Assembly: GCA_964486935.1 (NCBI GenBank)
Contig: CAZAPG010000079.1
Location: forward strand, 1 to 20,402
DNA from: CAZAPG01 sp964486935
GTDB taxonomy: Bacteria > Chloroflexota > Anaerolineae > 4572-78 > J111
Direction: 5' to 3'
DNA: 20,402 nucleotides
Shown here: one piece after another, positions 1 to 5,512 of the stretch
How positions within the stretch are numbered: the stretch's first letter is position 1
How the letters are laid out: each line of letters opens with the position of its first letter
Notes under the pieces: model-generated
Database searches by the model: none
What the model saw: only the letters and a program-made list of their open reading frames with translations
What the model was told of the DNA's origin: nothing
Program-made: the position numbers and the translations under genes

Positions 1-104
1 GGAACCCCTCTACTTCCTAATCGACTATTTGACTTTTATCACAGTTGCTCTGAGGCCACAGGCCGAAGAATCCCTGATGCGTGAGTTTGCAGGAGTTGTT
101 CTCA

Positions 105-692
105 ATGGATCATCAAAAATTCAACCGGGCCATTGCCCAAATTGACGCCGCCAACGCCGCAGACCCAAATCTGATGGAGGACAACGGCCAGCTACGCCCG
201 CTGGAACTGGTTCACGCCGAGCGCCGGAGCGAGTGGATTGAGCGACTGGCGGGCGATGATGCTTCCGAGGCGCTGCGGCTGGCGGCGCGGGCGCAGCATA
301 TCCGCCGCTGGGAAATTCCCCGCGATCGCTATCCCCGCGACCGGGCCGGCTACCTGGCCTGGCGCAATGATTTGAAAACGTTCCACGCCGAAAAAACCGC
401 CGAAATTCTGCGAGAGGTCGGATACGGGGACGAGCTGGTTGAGCGGGTCAAAACGCTGATTTTGAAAAAGCGGCTCAAACTCGACCCCGAAGTGCAGGCG
501 CTGGAAGACTCGCTCTGTCTTGTTTTTCTGGAAACCCAATTCAGCGGGTTTGCCAAAAAAGAGGCGGACAAAATCGTCGATATTGTCCGCAAAAGCTGGC
601 GCAAAATGTCGCCCAGGGGCCGGCACTTCGCCCTGCAACTCCCAATGAGCAACGCAGACCGGGCCATCGTCGAGGCGGCGCTGGCCGAGTAA
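105..692 (+). CDS. DUF4202-family protein
   Basis: This encodes a soluble 195-residue protein. I recognise the family (DUF4202) from the N-terminal pattern HQKFNRAIAQIDAANAADPN and the central block AARAQHIRRWEIPR, followed by GYLAWR, LKTFHAE and EILREVGY. The family's biochemical role is not established. Histidines 37, 65 and 94 lie in helical-looking segments and could bind metal, but that is a guess. The C-terminal part contains LEDSLCLVFLE and KSWRKMSPRGR. I chose ATG 105 over the upstream GTG 81 because AGGAG at 91-95 sits 9 nt before it and family homology begins at this Met. No signal peptide or membrane segment is visible. It is a single-gene unit: an intrinsic terminator follows 37 bp after the stop, separating it from the R-M operon. 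Family assignment is confident; function is unknown. Confidence 0.85.
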   Translation: MDHQKFNRAIAQIDAANAADPNLMEDNGQLRPLELVHAERRSEWIERLAGDDASEALRLAARAQHIRRWEIPRDRYPRDRAGYLAWRNDLKTFHAEKTAEILREVGYGDELVERVKTLILKKRLKLDPEVQALEDSLCLVFLETQFSGFAKKEADKIVDIVRKSWRKMSPRGRHFALQLPMSNADRAIVEAALAE

Positions 693-729
693 TCCGTTCC
701 CCCAATCTGAAAATATTATGTTATAATGG

Positions 730-760
730 GGCTGATGTGAGTGAAACATCAGCCTTTTTA
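730..760 (+). terminator. Intrinsic terminator after the DUF4202 gene
   Basis: A perfect 9-bp stem GGCTGATGT / ACATCAGCC (730-738 and 746-754) with a 7-nt loop is followed by TTTTT at 755-759. It lies 37 bp downstream of the stop codon at 692, as expected for a Rho-independent terminator of the upstream gene. Confidence 0.85.
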
Positions 761-830
761 TTTCAAGCGAGTTTGGAACCGTGATTGTTAGCTTGCGATG
801 CCCTATCTACCTCGCTTCACAACCACACTT

Positions 831-857
831 AAATCCAGTTTCCGGGCTGGATTTTTT
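831..857 (+). terminator. Second intrinsic-terminator-like hairpin
   Basis: AAATCCAG (831-838) pairs with CTGGATTT (847-854) around an 8-nt loop, and the T run continues to 857. No open reading frame lies between the first terminator and this one. It is either a fail-safe terminator or the end of a short non-coding transcript from 761 onward. AAGCGAG (765-771) and CTCGCTT (811-817) in that interval are perfectly complementary and could form a long-range stem. Confidence 0.6.
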
Positions 858-858
858 G

Positions 859-888
859 TTTACGGATTCAAGCCTTTGGTGATATTAT
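859..888 (+). promoter_or_regulatory. hsdM: Candidate sigma70-type promoter for the hsd operon
   Basis: TTTACG at 859-864 and TATTAT at 883-888 are separated by 18 nt. Each matches the consensus in four or five positions. Transcription would start near 895 and give a leader of about 55 nt containing the palindrome at 906-929. The call rests on pattern matching alone. Confidence 0.35.
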
Positions 889-905
889 TAGAAAATCAAA
901 CCTGG

Positions 906-929
906 AATCTCAAAGCTGGCTTTGAGATT
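906..929 (+). repeat. REP-B palindrome, copy 1 (hsdM leader)
   Basis: AATCTCAAAGC (906-916) and GCTTTGAGATT (919-929) are perfect inverted repeats around a 2-nt centre. The same sequence recurs as a longer perfect palindrome inside hsdR at 6861-6888. Here it ends 9 nt before the hsdM Shine-Dalgarno sequence, so a hairpin in the mRNA could influence hsdM translation. It is unrelated in sequence to the REP-A family. Confidence 0.75.
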
Positions 930-948
930 ACCTTCAACGGAGACATTC

Positions 949-3063
949 ATGGCCCGTACTGAAAACGTAAAAAAGCACGCCGACTTCATTTGGAGCGTAG
1001 CCGATTTGCTGCGCGGCGACTACAAGCAGGCCGATTACGGCAAAGTGATTTTGCCCTTTACCGTTTTGCGCCGCCTCGATTGCGTGCTGGAACCAACCAA
1101 AGACAAGGTGCTGGATTTTTACCAGAACAAACTCCCGGCCATGAACCTGAAAAACCCGGAGCCGGTGCTCAACAAAATGGCCGGCTACACCTTTCACAAC
1201 ACCAGCAAATACACCTTTCAAAAACTCACCGAGGACCCCAACCACGTTGCCGCCAACCTGAAAAACTATATCAATGGCTTTTCGGCCAATGGCCGCGAAA
1301 TCATTGAGTATTTCAGCTTCAATAATCACATTGACCGGCTGGACGAGGCCAACCTGCTTTTTTTGGTGGTGCAGCGTTTTGCCAATATTGACCTGCACCC
1401 CAACGCTGTTTCCAATACCGAAATGGGTTACATTTTTGAGGAACTCATCCGCAAATTCTCCGAGCTTTCCAACGAAACCGCCGGGGAGCATTTTACCCCC
1501 CGCGAGGTCATCAAACTGATGGTCAATGTGTTGTTTTTGAATGACAAAGACATTCTGACCACGCCCGGCATTGTCAAAACCATTTACGACCCGGCTTGCG
1601 GCACCGGCGGCATGCTCTCTGTCTCCGAGGATTACATCCGCGAGTTGAATCCCCAGGCCAGGCCGGTAGTTTTTGGCCAGGAACTCAACCCGGAGTCTTA
1701 CGCCATTTGCAAATCCGATATGCTCATCAAGGGCCAGGATGTCGCCAATATTAAATTTGGCAACACCTTTACCACCGACGGCCTGGCCGGGGAGCAGTTT
1801 GATTATATGCTCTCTAACCCGCCCTTTGGCGTGGAGTGGAAAAAGGTGGAAACGCACATCAAAAAGGAGCACAAGACCAAAGGCTACGCCGGGCGCTTTG
1901 GGGCCGGCTTGCCCCGCATCTCCGATGGCTCGTTTCTCTTTTTGCAGCATATGATTGCCAAAATGAGGCCCGATGACGGCGGCTCGCGCATTGGCATTGT
2001 TTTTAACGGCTCGCCCCTCTTTTCCGGCGGCGCGGGCAGCGGCGAGAGCGACATCCGCAAATGGATTATTGAAAATGATATGCTGGAAGCCATTATTGCC
2101 ATGCCCGACCAGCTTTTTTACAACACCGGCATCTTCACCTACGTCTGGATTTTGACCAACCGCAAAACGCCGGAGCGCAAGGGTAAAGTTCAGTTGATTA
2201 ACGCCATCTCTTTTTACCAGAAGATGAGCCGCAGCCTGGGCAACAAGCGCAACATTATGTGCGACGGCGATGAGTGCCAGCCCGACCAGATTGCCGAAAT
2301 CACCCGCATTTACGGCGATTTTACCGAAGGCGAGTTTTGCAAAATTTTTGACAATGAGGATTTTGGCTACCAACGCATTACGGTTGAGCGCCCGCTGCGG
2401 CTCAACTTTCAGGCCAGTGAAGAGCGCATCGCCCGGCTGGAGGATGAAGCCGCCTTTGCCAATTTGGCCCGTTCCAAAAAGAAAGGCCAGGCCGCCAGAG
2501 ACGAAATTGCCGAGGGCCGGCAGTTGCAGGCCGCTATTAAGGCCGGTTTAAAGACTGGAGCAGTCTTCAAGACTGCTCCAGTCTTTAAAAACCGGGATGC
2601 GTTTGAAGCCGAACTACAAGCCGCCTTTGACGCCGCCGGTCTCAAACTAACCGCCCCCCTCAAAAAAGCCATCCTCAACGCCCTGTCCGAGCGAGACGAG
2701 AGCGCCGATATTTGCACCGACAGCAAAGGCAACCCGGAGCCGGACGCCAGCCTGCGCGATTACGAGAACGTGCCGCTCAAAGAGGACATCCAGAGCTACT
2801 TTGAGCGCGAAGTGCTGCCCCACGTCCCCGATGCCTGGATTGACCACAGCAAAACCAAAATTGGCTACGAGATCAGCTTTACCCGCTACTTTTACGAGTA
2901 CAAGCCCCTGCGCTCCCTGGCCGAGATCCGGGCCGACATTCTGGCCCTGGAAGCCGAAACCGAGGGGATGCTCCACGAGGTGCTGGGGGCGGAAGAAGAT
3001 TGGAGAAGAAGTTTAGATTGGAGCAGTCCTCAAGACTGCTCCAATCTGGAGGCGACGGAATGA
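949..3063 (+). CDS. hsdM: Type I restriction-modification system DNA methyltransferase subunit HsdM
   Basis: HsdM (704 aa) is the adenine-N6 methyltransferase subunit of a type I R-M complex; with HsdS it forms the modification enzyme and with HsdR the restriction enzyme. The N-terminal HsdM domain (FIWSVADLLRGDYKQADYGK, then ILPFTVLRRLDCVLEPTK) precedes the N6-Mtase domain with GEHFTPREV, the SAM-binding motif DPACGTGG at residues 214-221 and catalytic NPPF at 290-293. ATG 949 is chosen over the in-frame TTG 922 because GGAG at 939-942 lies 6 nt upstream. Two palindromes are read through in frame: residues 535-546 (KTGAVFKTAPVF) and 689-700 (LDWSSPQDCSNL). The last 16 residues are therefore repeat-derived. 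The TGA stop overlaps an ATG in the sequence ATGA at 3060-3063. All core motifs are intact, so it is probably functional. Confidence 0.95.
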   Translation: MARTENVKKHADFIWSVADLLRGDYKQADYGKVILPFTVLRRLDCVLEPTKDKVLDFYQNKLPAMNLKNPEPVLNKMAGYTFHNTSKYTFQKLTEDPNHVAANLKNYINGFSANGREIIEYFSFNNHIDRLDEANLLFLVVQRFANIDLHPNAVSNTEMGYIFEELIRKFSELSNETAGEHFTPREVIKLMVNVLFLNDKDILTTPGIVKTIYDPACGTGGMLSVSEDYIRELNPQARPVVFGQELNPESYAICKSDMLIKGQDVANIKFGNTFTTDGLAGEQFDYMLSNPPFGVEWKKVETHIKKEHKTKGYAGRFGAGLPRISDGSFLFLQHMIAKMRPDDGGSRIGIVFNGSPLFSGGAGSGESDIRKWIIENDMLEAIIAMPDQLFYNTGIFTYVWILTNRKTPERKGKVQLINAISFYQKMSRSLGNKRNIMCDGDECQPDQIAEITRIYGDFTEGEFCKIFDNEDFGYQRITVERPLRLNFQASEERIARLEDEAAFANLARSKKKGQAARDEIAEGRQLQAAIKAGLKTGAVFKTAPVFKNRDAFEAELQAAFDAAGLKLTAPLKKAILNALSERDESADICTDSKGNPEPDASLRDYENVPLKEDIQSYFEREVLPHVPDAWIDHSKTKIGYEISFTRYFYEYKPLRSLAEIRADILALEAETEGMLHEVLGAEEDWRRSLDWSSPQDCSNLEATE
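2547..2589 (+). repeat. REP-A palindrome, copy A1 (inside hsdM)
   Basis: AAGACTGGAGCAGTC (2551-2565) pairs perfectly with 2571-2585 around TTCAA, and TTTA/TAAA extends the stem outward to 2547-2589. This is the GGAGC subtype. It is read in frame as KTGAVFKTAPVF in the HsdM C-terminal region, well after the catalytic motifs. Confidence 0.9.
3015..3047 (+). repeat. REP-A palindrome, copy A2 (hsdM 3' end)
   Basis: AGATTGGAGCAGTC (3015-3028) and GACTGCTCCAATCT (3034-3047) form a perfect 14-bp stem around CTCAA. It is read as DWSSPQDCSNL at the HsdM C-terminus. GAAGTTT directly upstream (3008-3014) matches the GTAG-NNN that precedes copies A3-A5 and A7, apart from one base. It is the first palindrome of the junction array. 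Confidence 0.9.
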
Positions 3064-3143
3064 AACTTTGGATACAGGAAGACCGGTGTAGTTTAGACTG
3101 GCGCAGTCTTCAAGACTGCTCCAATCTGAAGGCGACGGAATGA
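3060..3143 (+). CDS. 27-codon minicistron, array unit 1
   Basis: This ORF starts at the ATG overlapping the hsdM stop (ATGA, 3060-3063) and ends at a TGA overlapping the next unit's ATG at 3140. GGAGG at 3048-3052 lies 7 nt upstream. The peptide begins MKLWIQEDRCSLDW and ends DCSNLKATE. It has no recognisable domain. Its likely relevance is translational: reinitiation from hsdM toward hsdS. A second minicistron starts at 3140 and runs into the assembly gap. Confidence 0.35.
   Translation: MKLWIQEDRCSLDWRSLQDCSNLKATE
3095..3127 (+). repeat. REP-A palindrome, copy A3 (chimeric arms)
   Basis: The left arm AGACTGGCGCAGTC (3095-3108) is of the GGCGC subtype, whereas the right arm GACTGCTCCAATCT (3114-3127) is of the GCTCC/AATCT subtype. 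This leaves two mismatches (3102:3120 and 3098:3124). GTAG lies at 3088-3091. Confidence 0.85.
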
Positions 3144-3163
3144 AACTTTGGATACAGGAAGAC

Positions 3164-3263
3164 NNNNNNNNNNNNNNNNNNNNNNNNNNNNNNNNNNNNN
3201 NNNNNNNNNNNNNNNNNNNNNNNNNNNNNNNNNNNNNNNNNNNNNNNNNNNNNNNNNNNNNNN
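3164..3263. other. Assembly gap (100 N)
   Basis: There are exactly 100 N, a usual placeholder for a gap of unknown size. Both flanks are the 80-bp tandem repeat, so the gap is very probably an unresolved stretch of that array and not foreign sequence. Confidence 0.98.
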
Positions 3264-3264
3264 A

Positions 3265-3348
3265 ATGAAACTTTGGATACAGGAAGACCGGTGTAGTTTA
3301 GACTGGCGCAGTTTTCAAGACTGCTCCAATCTGGAGGCGACGGAATGA
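3265..3348 (+). CDS. 27-codon minicistron, first complete unit after the gap
   Basis: ATG 3265 to TGA 3346-3348, again overlapping the following ATG (3345) as ATGA. The peptide differs from unit 1 only slightly (WRSFQDC for WRSLQDC, LEATE for LKATE). Its upstream ribosome-binding site lies in the gap. No domain is recognised; a role as translational relay is inferred. Confidence 0.35.
   Translation: MKLWIQEDRCSLDWRSFQDCSNLEATE
3300..3332 (+). repeat. REP-A palindrome, copy A4 (chimeric arms)
   Basis: The left arm is of the GGCGC subtype (3300-3312) and the right arm of the GCTCC/AATCT subtype (3319-3332), the same combination as in A3. GTAG at 3293-3296 is followed by TTT. The arms are mismatched at the subtype positions. 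Confidence 0.85.
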
Positions 3349-3428
3349 AACTTTGGATACAGGAAGACCGGTGTAGTTTAGACTGGCGCAGTTTTCAAAA
3401 CTGCGCCAGTCTGGAGGCGACGGAATGA
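3345..3428 (+). CDS. 27-codon minicistron, last unit before hsdS
   Basis: ATG 3345, with a GGAGG box 7 nt upstream (3333-3337), to TGA 3426-3428. The stop overlaps the hsdS start ATG 3425. The peptide contains WRSFQNCASL, the translation of the perfect palindrome A5. It would deliver ribosomes directly to the hsdS start. Confidence 0.35.
   Translation: MKLWIQEDRCSLDWRSFQNCASLEATE
3380..3412 (+). repeat. REP-A palindrome, copy A5 (perfect)
   Basis: AGACTGGCGCAGTTTT (3380-3395) and its exact complement (3397-3412) surround a single central C, giving a 33-bp perfect palindrome of the GGCGC subtype. GTAG at 3373-3376 and TTT precede it. The hsdS Shine-Dalgarno GGAGG starts one base after it. 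Confidence 0.92.
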
Positions 3429-4705
3429 AACCCTACCCGGCTTACAAGGACTCCGGCGTTGCGTGGATTGGCGAGGTGCCGGAGGAGTGGGAAGTTGCGA
3501 AATTAAAGTGGGTTGCAGCATTTCACTATGGCGATTCACTTTCTGCCCAAGATAGGGGAGATGGTGATGTACCTGTCTATGGGTCCAATGGAATTGTCGG
3601 AACTCATAGTCAAGCAATCACAAAAGCACCTTGCATTATTGTTGGCAGAAAAGGTTCTTTTGGAAAAGTAAACTTTAGTGAAATTCCGTGCTTCCCAATA
3701 GACACCACTTTTTTTATCGACTCGACAGCTACGTCTCACAATTTATATTGGTTGTTCTATCTCTTGCCGTTACTTGGTCTTGATGAATTTTCCAGAGATT
3801 CGGCTGTACCTGGGTTAAACCGAGAAGATGCCTACGCAAATATGATTCCACTCCCCCCACCTGCCGAACAAACCGCCATTGCCGCTTACCTCGACCGCAA
3901 GACCGCCCAAATAGACACCCTCATCGAGCGGAAACGCCGCCTCATCCAACTGCTGCAAGAGGAGCGCACCGCCCTCATCAGCCAGGCCGTCACCAAGGGG
4001 TTAGCGGGGTTAAAGATAGATTGGCGCAGTCTTCAAGACTGCGCCAATCTCCCGCCCGATTACAAAGACTCCGGCGTCGAGTGGATTGGGGAGGTGCCGG
4101 AGGGGTGGGAGGTTGTGAAGCTAAAGTATCTTGCCCACATAAAATACGGGTTAGGACAACCTCCACGGCAATTGGACGGTGGGCTACCTCTGATTAGAGC
4201 CACAAATGTTTCCAGAGGAAAAATCACAGAAACAGATTTGGTTTTTGTTGACCCGGCAGATGTGCCGTATGCAAGAGACCCATTGTTGAAAACTGATGAT
4301 ATTATTGTTGTCAGAAGTGGAGCATATACGGGGGACTCGGCAATTATACCATCCAAATTCAACGGTGCTGTAACCGGATACGATATGGTCGTCAGAATGG
4401 TTGATGTCCTGCCCAAGTTGATTGCCTACGTATTATTGAGCAATTATGTGCTTCAAAATCAAATTTTTTTGCATCGCTTAAGGGCGGCTCAACCCCATCT
4501 AAATGCAGAAGAATTAGGGGAAACATTAATTTTAGTTCCACCAGCTAAAGAACAAACCGCCATCGTCGCCTACCTGGACGAGAAAACCGCCCAAATTGAC
4601 CAGACCATTGCCCGCGCGGAACGGCAAATCGAACTGCTGCAAGAGTACCGCACCGCCCTCATCTCGGCGGCGGTCACGGGCAAAATTGATGTGAGGGAGG
4701 AGTAG
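3425..4705 (+). CDS. hsdS: Type I restriction-modification system specificity subunit HsdS
   Basis: HsdS (426 aa) recognises the bipartite DNA target through two target recognition domains (TRDs) joined by conserved helices. The two halves are visible: YKDSGVAWIGEVPEEWEV near the start and YKDSGVEWIGEVPEGWEV from residue 213, and the helical spacers EQTAIAAYLDRKTAQID and EQTAIVAYLDEKTAQID, each followed by a helix ending RTALIS. The half-repeats are close at DNA level (3443-3496 and 4061-4114, offset 618 bp). The TRD-coding parts (about 3500-3850 and 4130-4550) are clearly AT-richer than the rest, as expected for exchanged specificity modules. ATG 3425 has GGAGG (3413-3417) 7 nt upstream and overlaps the last minicistron. 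A REP-A palindrome encodes residues 198-209 at the central hinge. TAG 4703-4705 is part of the GTAG before palindrome A7. Confidence 0.95.
   Translation: MKPYPAYKDSGVAWIGEVPEEWEVAKLKWVAAFHYGDSLSAQDRGDGDVPVYGSNGIVGTHSQAITKAPCIIVGRKGSFGKVNFSEIPCFPIDTTFFIDSTATSHNLYWLFYLLPLLGLDEFSRDSAVPGLNREDAYANMIPLPPPAEQTAIAAYLDRKTAQIDTLIERKRRLIQLLQEERTALISQAVTKGLAGLKIDWRSLQDCANLPPDYKDSGVEWIGEVPEGWEVVKLKYLAHIKYGLGQPPRQLDGGLPLIRATNVSRGKITETDLVFVDPADVPYARDPLLKTDDIIVVRSGAYTGDSAIIPSKFNGAVTGYDMVVRMVDVLPKLIAYVLLSNYVLQNQIFLHRLRAAQPHLNAEELGETLILVPPAKEQTAIVAYLDEKTAQIDQTIARAERQIELLQEYRTALISAAVTGKIDVREE
4018..4050 (+). repeat. REP-A palindrome, copy A6 (hinge of hsdS)
   Basis: AGATTGGCGCAGTC (4018-4031) and GACTGCGCCAATCT (4037-4050) pair perfectly around TTCAA, whose ends can also pair. 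It is read as IDWRSLQDCANL between the first helical spacer and the second half-repeat of HsdS. Confidence 0.92.
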
Positions 4706-4708
4706 TAT

Positions 4709-4741
4709 AGACTGGCGCAGTTTTTAAAACTGCGCCAGTCT
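4709..4741 (+). repeat. REP-A palindrome, copy A7 (left flank of the RAYT gene)
   Basis: AGACTGGCGCAGTTTT (4709-4724) and its exact complement (4726-4741) surround one central T. GTAG (4702-4705) plus TAT precede it, and GTAG also supplies the hsdS stop codon. It lies between hsdS and the RAYT start at 4761. Confidence 0.92.
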
Positions 4742-4760
4742 CCAGAAGTAGGGAGAGATT

Positions 4761-5405
4761 ATGACAACAGATACACCGCTCCTGCCGGGGCAGTATTACC
4801 ACATCTATAATCGGGGCAACAATGGGAGCAACATCTTTTTTGAAGAGCGCAATTATCGCTACTTCTTGAAGCTGTACGCAACCCATATTCAACGGGTGGC
4901 TGAAACCTTTGCCTACTGTTTGCTCAGGAATCACTTTCATGTTTTGGTGCGGATCCGAACCGATGAAGAACGGCGCAGCCAGATTAACCAGACTGGCGCA
5001 GTCTCCAAGAGCGTGCCAGTTTCAGACCCGGAAACGATTTTAAAACCGCCGCATCGCCATTTCAACAATCTCTTTATTGCCTACGCCAAGGCCATCAACA
5101 AAGCTTATCAACGCAGTGGCAGTTTAATGGAGAAGCCCTTCAAACGTAAGATAGTGCAGAGTGAGCGATATTTCACCCAACTCATCACCTACATTCATCA
5201 GAATTCCCAGAGACACAACTTTGTTGACGATTTTCGTGATTGGCCTTGGTCATCATATCATACCTTGACCACAACCCACCCAACTCAGTTAAAACGGGAT
5301 TTTGTGTTGGGTTGGTTTGAGGGAAGGGATAATTTTATTGAAACGCATCAAACAGCAATCAATGAGGCTGACATTAAGCCACTGATTGAAGATGATTGGT
5401 TTTAA
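4761..5405 (+). CDS. REP-associated tyrosine transposase (RAYT), HUH/Y1 superfamily
   Basis: A 214-residue single-domain protein of the IS200-like Y1 transposase superfamily, RAYT branch. It starts with GQYYHIYNRGNNGSNIFF, carries the HUH metal-binding motif HFH at residues 58-60 (NHFHVLVRI), and has the family segment GSLMEKPFKRKIVQSERYFTQ followed by TYIHQNSQRHNFV and WPWSSYH. Tyr144 in TYIHQN is the likely nucleophile by analogy to RYIHxNP in relatives. Such enzymes are known to bind and cut single-stranded REP hairpins. SD GGGAG (4751-4755) precedes ATG 4761. It lies between hsdS and hsdR and is probably cotranscribed. Residues 77-88 (QTGAVSKSVPVS) come from a decayed copy of the REP-A palindrome. 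Catalytic residues appear intact, so activity is plausible. Confidence 0.9.
   Translation: MTTDTPLLPGQYYHIYNRGNNGSNIFFEERNYRYFLKLYATHIQRVAETFAYCLLRNHFHVLVRIRTDEERRSQINQTGAVSKSVPVSDPETILKPPHRHFNNLFIAYAKAINKAYQRSGSLMEKPFKRKIVQSERYFTQLITYIHQNSQRHNFVDDFRDWPWSSYHTLTTTHPTQLKRDFVLGWFEGRDNFIETHQTAINEADIKPLIEDDWF
4990..5022 (+). repeat. REP-A palindrome, copy A8 (decayed, inside the RAYT gene)
   Basis: The left arm AGACTGGCGCAGTC (4990-5003) is intact, but the right arm reads GAGCGTGCCAGTTT (5009-5022) in place of GACTGCGCCAGTCT, so pairing is weakened. It is still in frame, as QTGAVSKSVPVS. It looks older than the other copies. Confidence 0.8.
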
Positions 5406-5430
5406 TCGAAACGAGACCTGAAAAGAGACT

Positions 5431-5463
5431 AGACTGGAGCAGTCTTAAAGACTGCTCCAGTCT
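5431..5463 (+). repeat. REP-A palindrome, copy A9 (right flank of the RAYT gene)
   Basis: AGACTGGAGCAGTCTT (5431-5446) and its exact complement (5448-5463) surround a central A; this is the GGAGC subtype. It is followed by a short direct repeat CTGTAAAACC (5462-5471 and 5481-5490) and CCAGTCTGG, possibly a residue of a second, degenerate copy. It lies in the 107-bp RAYT-hsdR interval. Confidence 0.92.
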
Positions 5464-5512
5464 GTAAAACCTGTACCAGCCTGTAAAACCAGTCTGGATA
5501 ACGAGGTAAAGA

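Larger units (their letters stand above)
3012..3424 (+). repeat. 80-bp tandem repeat array at the hsdM-hsdS junction
   Basis: The 15-mer TGAAACTTTGGATAC recurs at 3061, 3141, 3266 and 3346. The same phase returns at 3426, where hsdS sequence takes over, so the period is exactly 80 bp. Each unit contains TGAAACTTTGG, GTAGTTT, one REP-A palindrome and GGAGGCGACGGA (GAAGG in one copy) leading to ATGA. The 100-N gap lies inside the array. If the array is regular, the missing sequence is 55 + 80n bases, because the left flank stops at unit position 23 and the right flank resumes at position 79. True copy number is unknown. Confidence 0.9.
4702..5463 (+). mobile_element. REPtron-like unit: RAYT gene flanked by REP-A palindromes
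   Basis: A single RAYT gene lies between two perfect 33-bp palindromes (4709-4741 and 5431-5463), the arrangement described for RAYT/REP modules. It interrupts the hsd operon between hsdS and hsdR, in the same orientation. The two flanks belong to different subtypes (GGCGC left, GGAGC right). Boundaries are inferred from the palindromes; no target-site duplication was identified. Confidence 0.7.

Noticed and set aside
2..145. Open frame from the left edge reading EPLYFLIDYLTFITVALRPQ and onward, ending at TGA 143-145
   Set aside because: It could be the 3' end of an upstream gene, but it overlaps the well-supported DUF4202 start by 40 bp, no family is recognised and too little is visible.
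722..727. TATAAT as a promoter -10 box
   Set aside because: No acceptable -35 element lies 16-18 nt upstream, and the predicted transcript start would fall inside the terminator stem.
934..2373. Long minus-strand frame (479 codons) opposite hsdM
   Set aside because: It is antisense to a gene with all HsdM motifs, its translation has no family features, and such shadows are expected at this GC content.
3148..3348. A 66-codon frame running through the N block
   Set aside because: It only stays open because N cannot encode a stop; the 80-bp period would shift the frame at each unit.
3012..3424. CRISPR array
   Set aside because: The 80-bp units are repeated over their full length with no variable spacers, there are no cas genes, and the palindrome family also occurs singly in coding genes.
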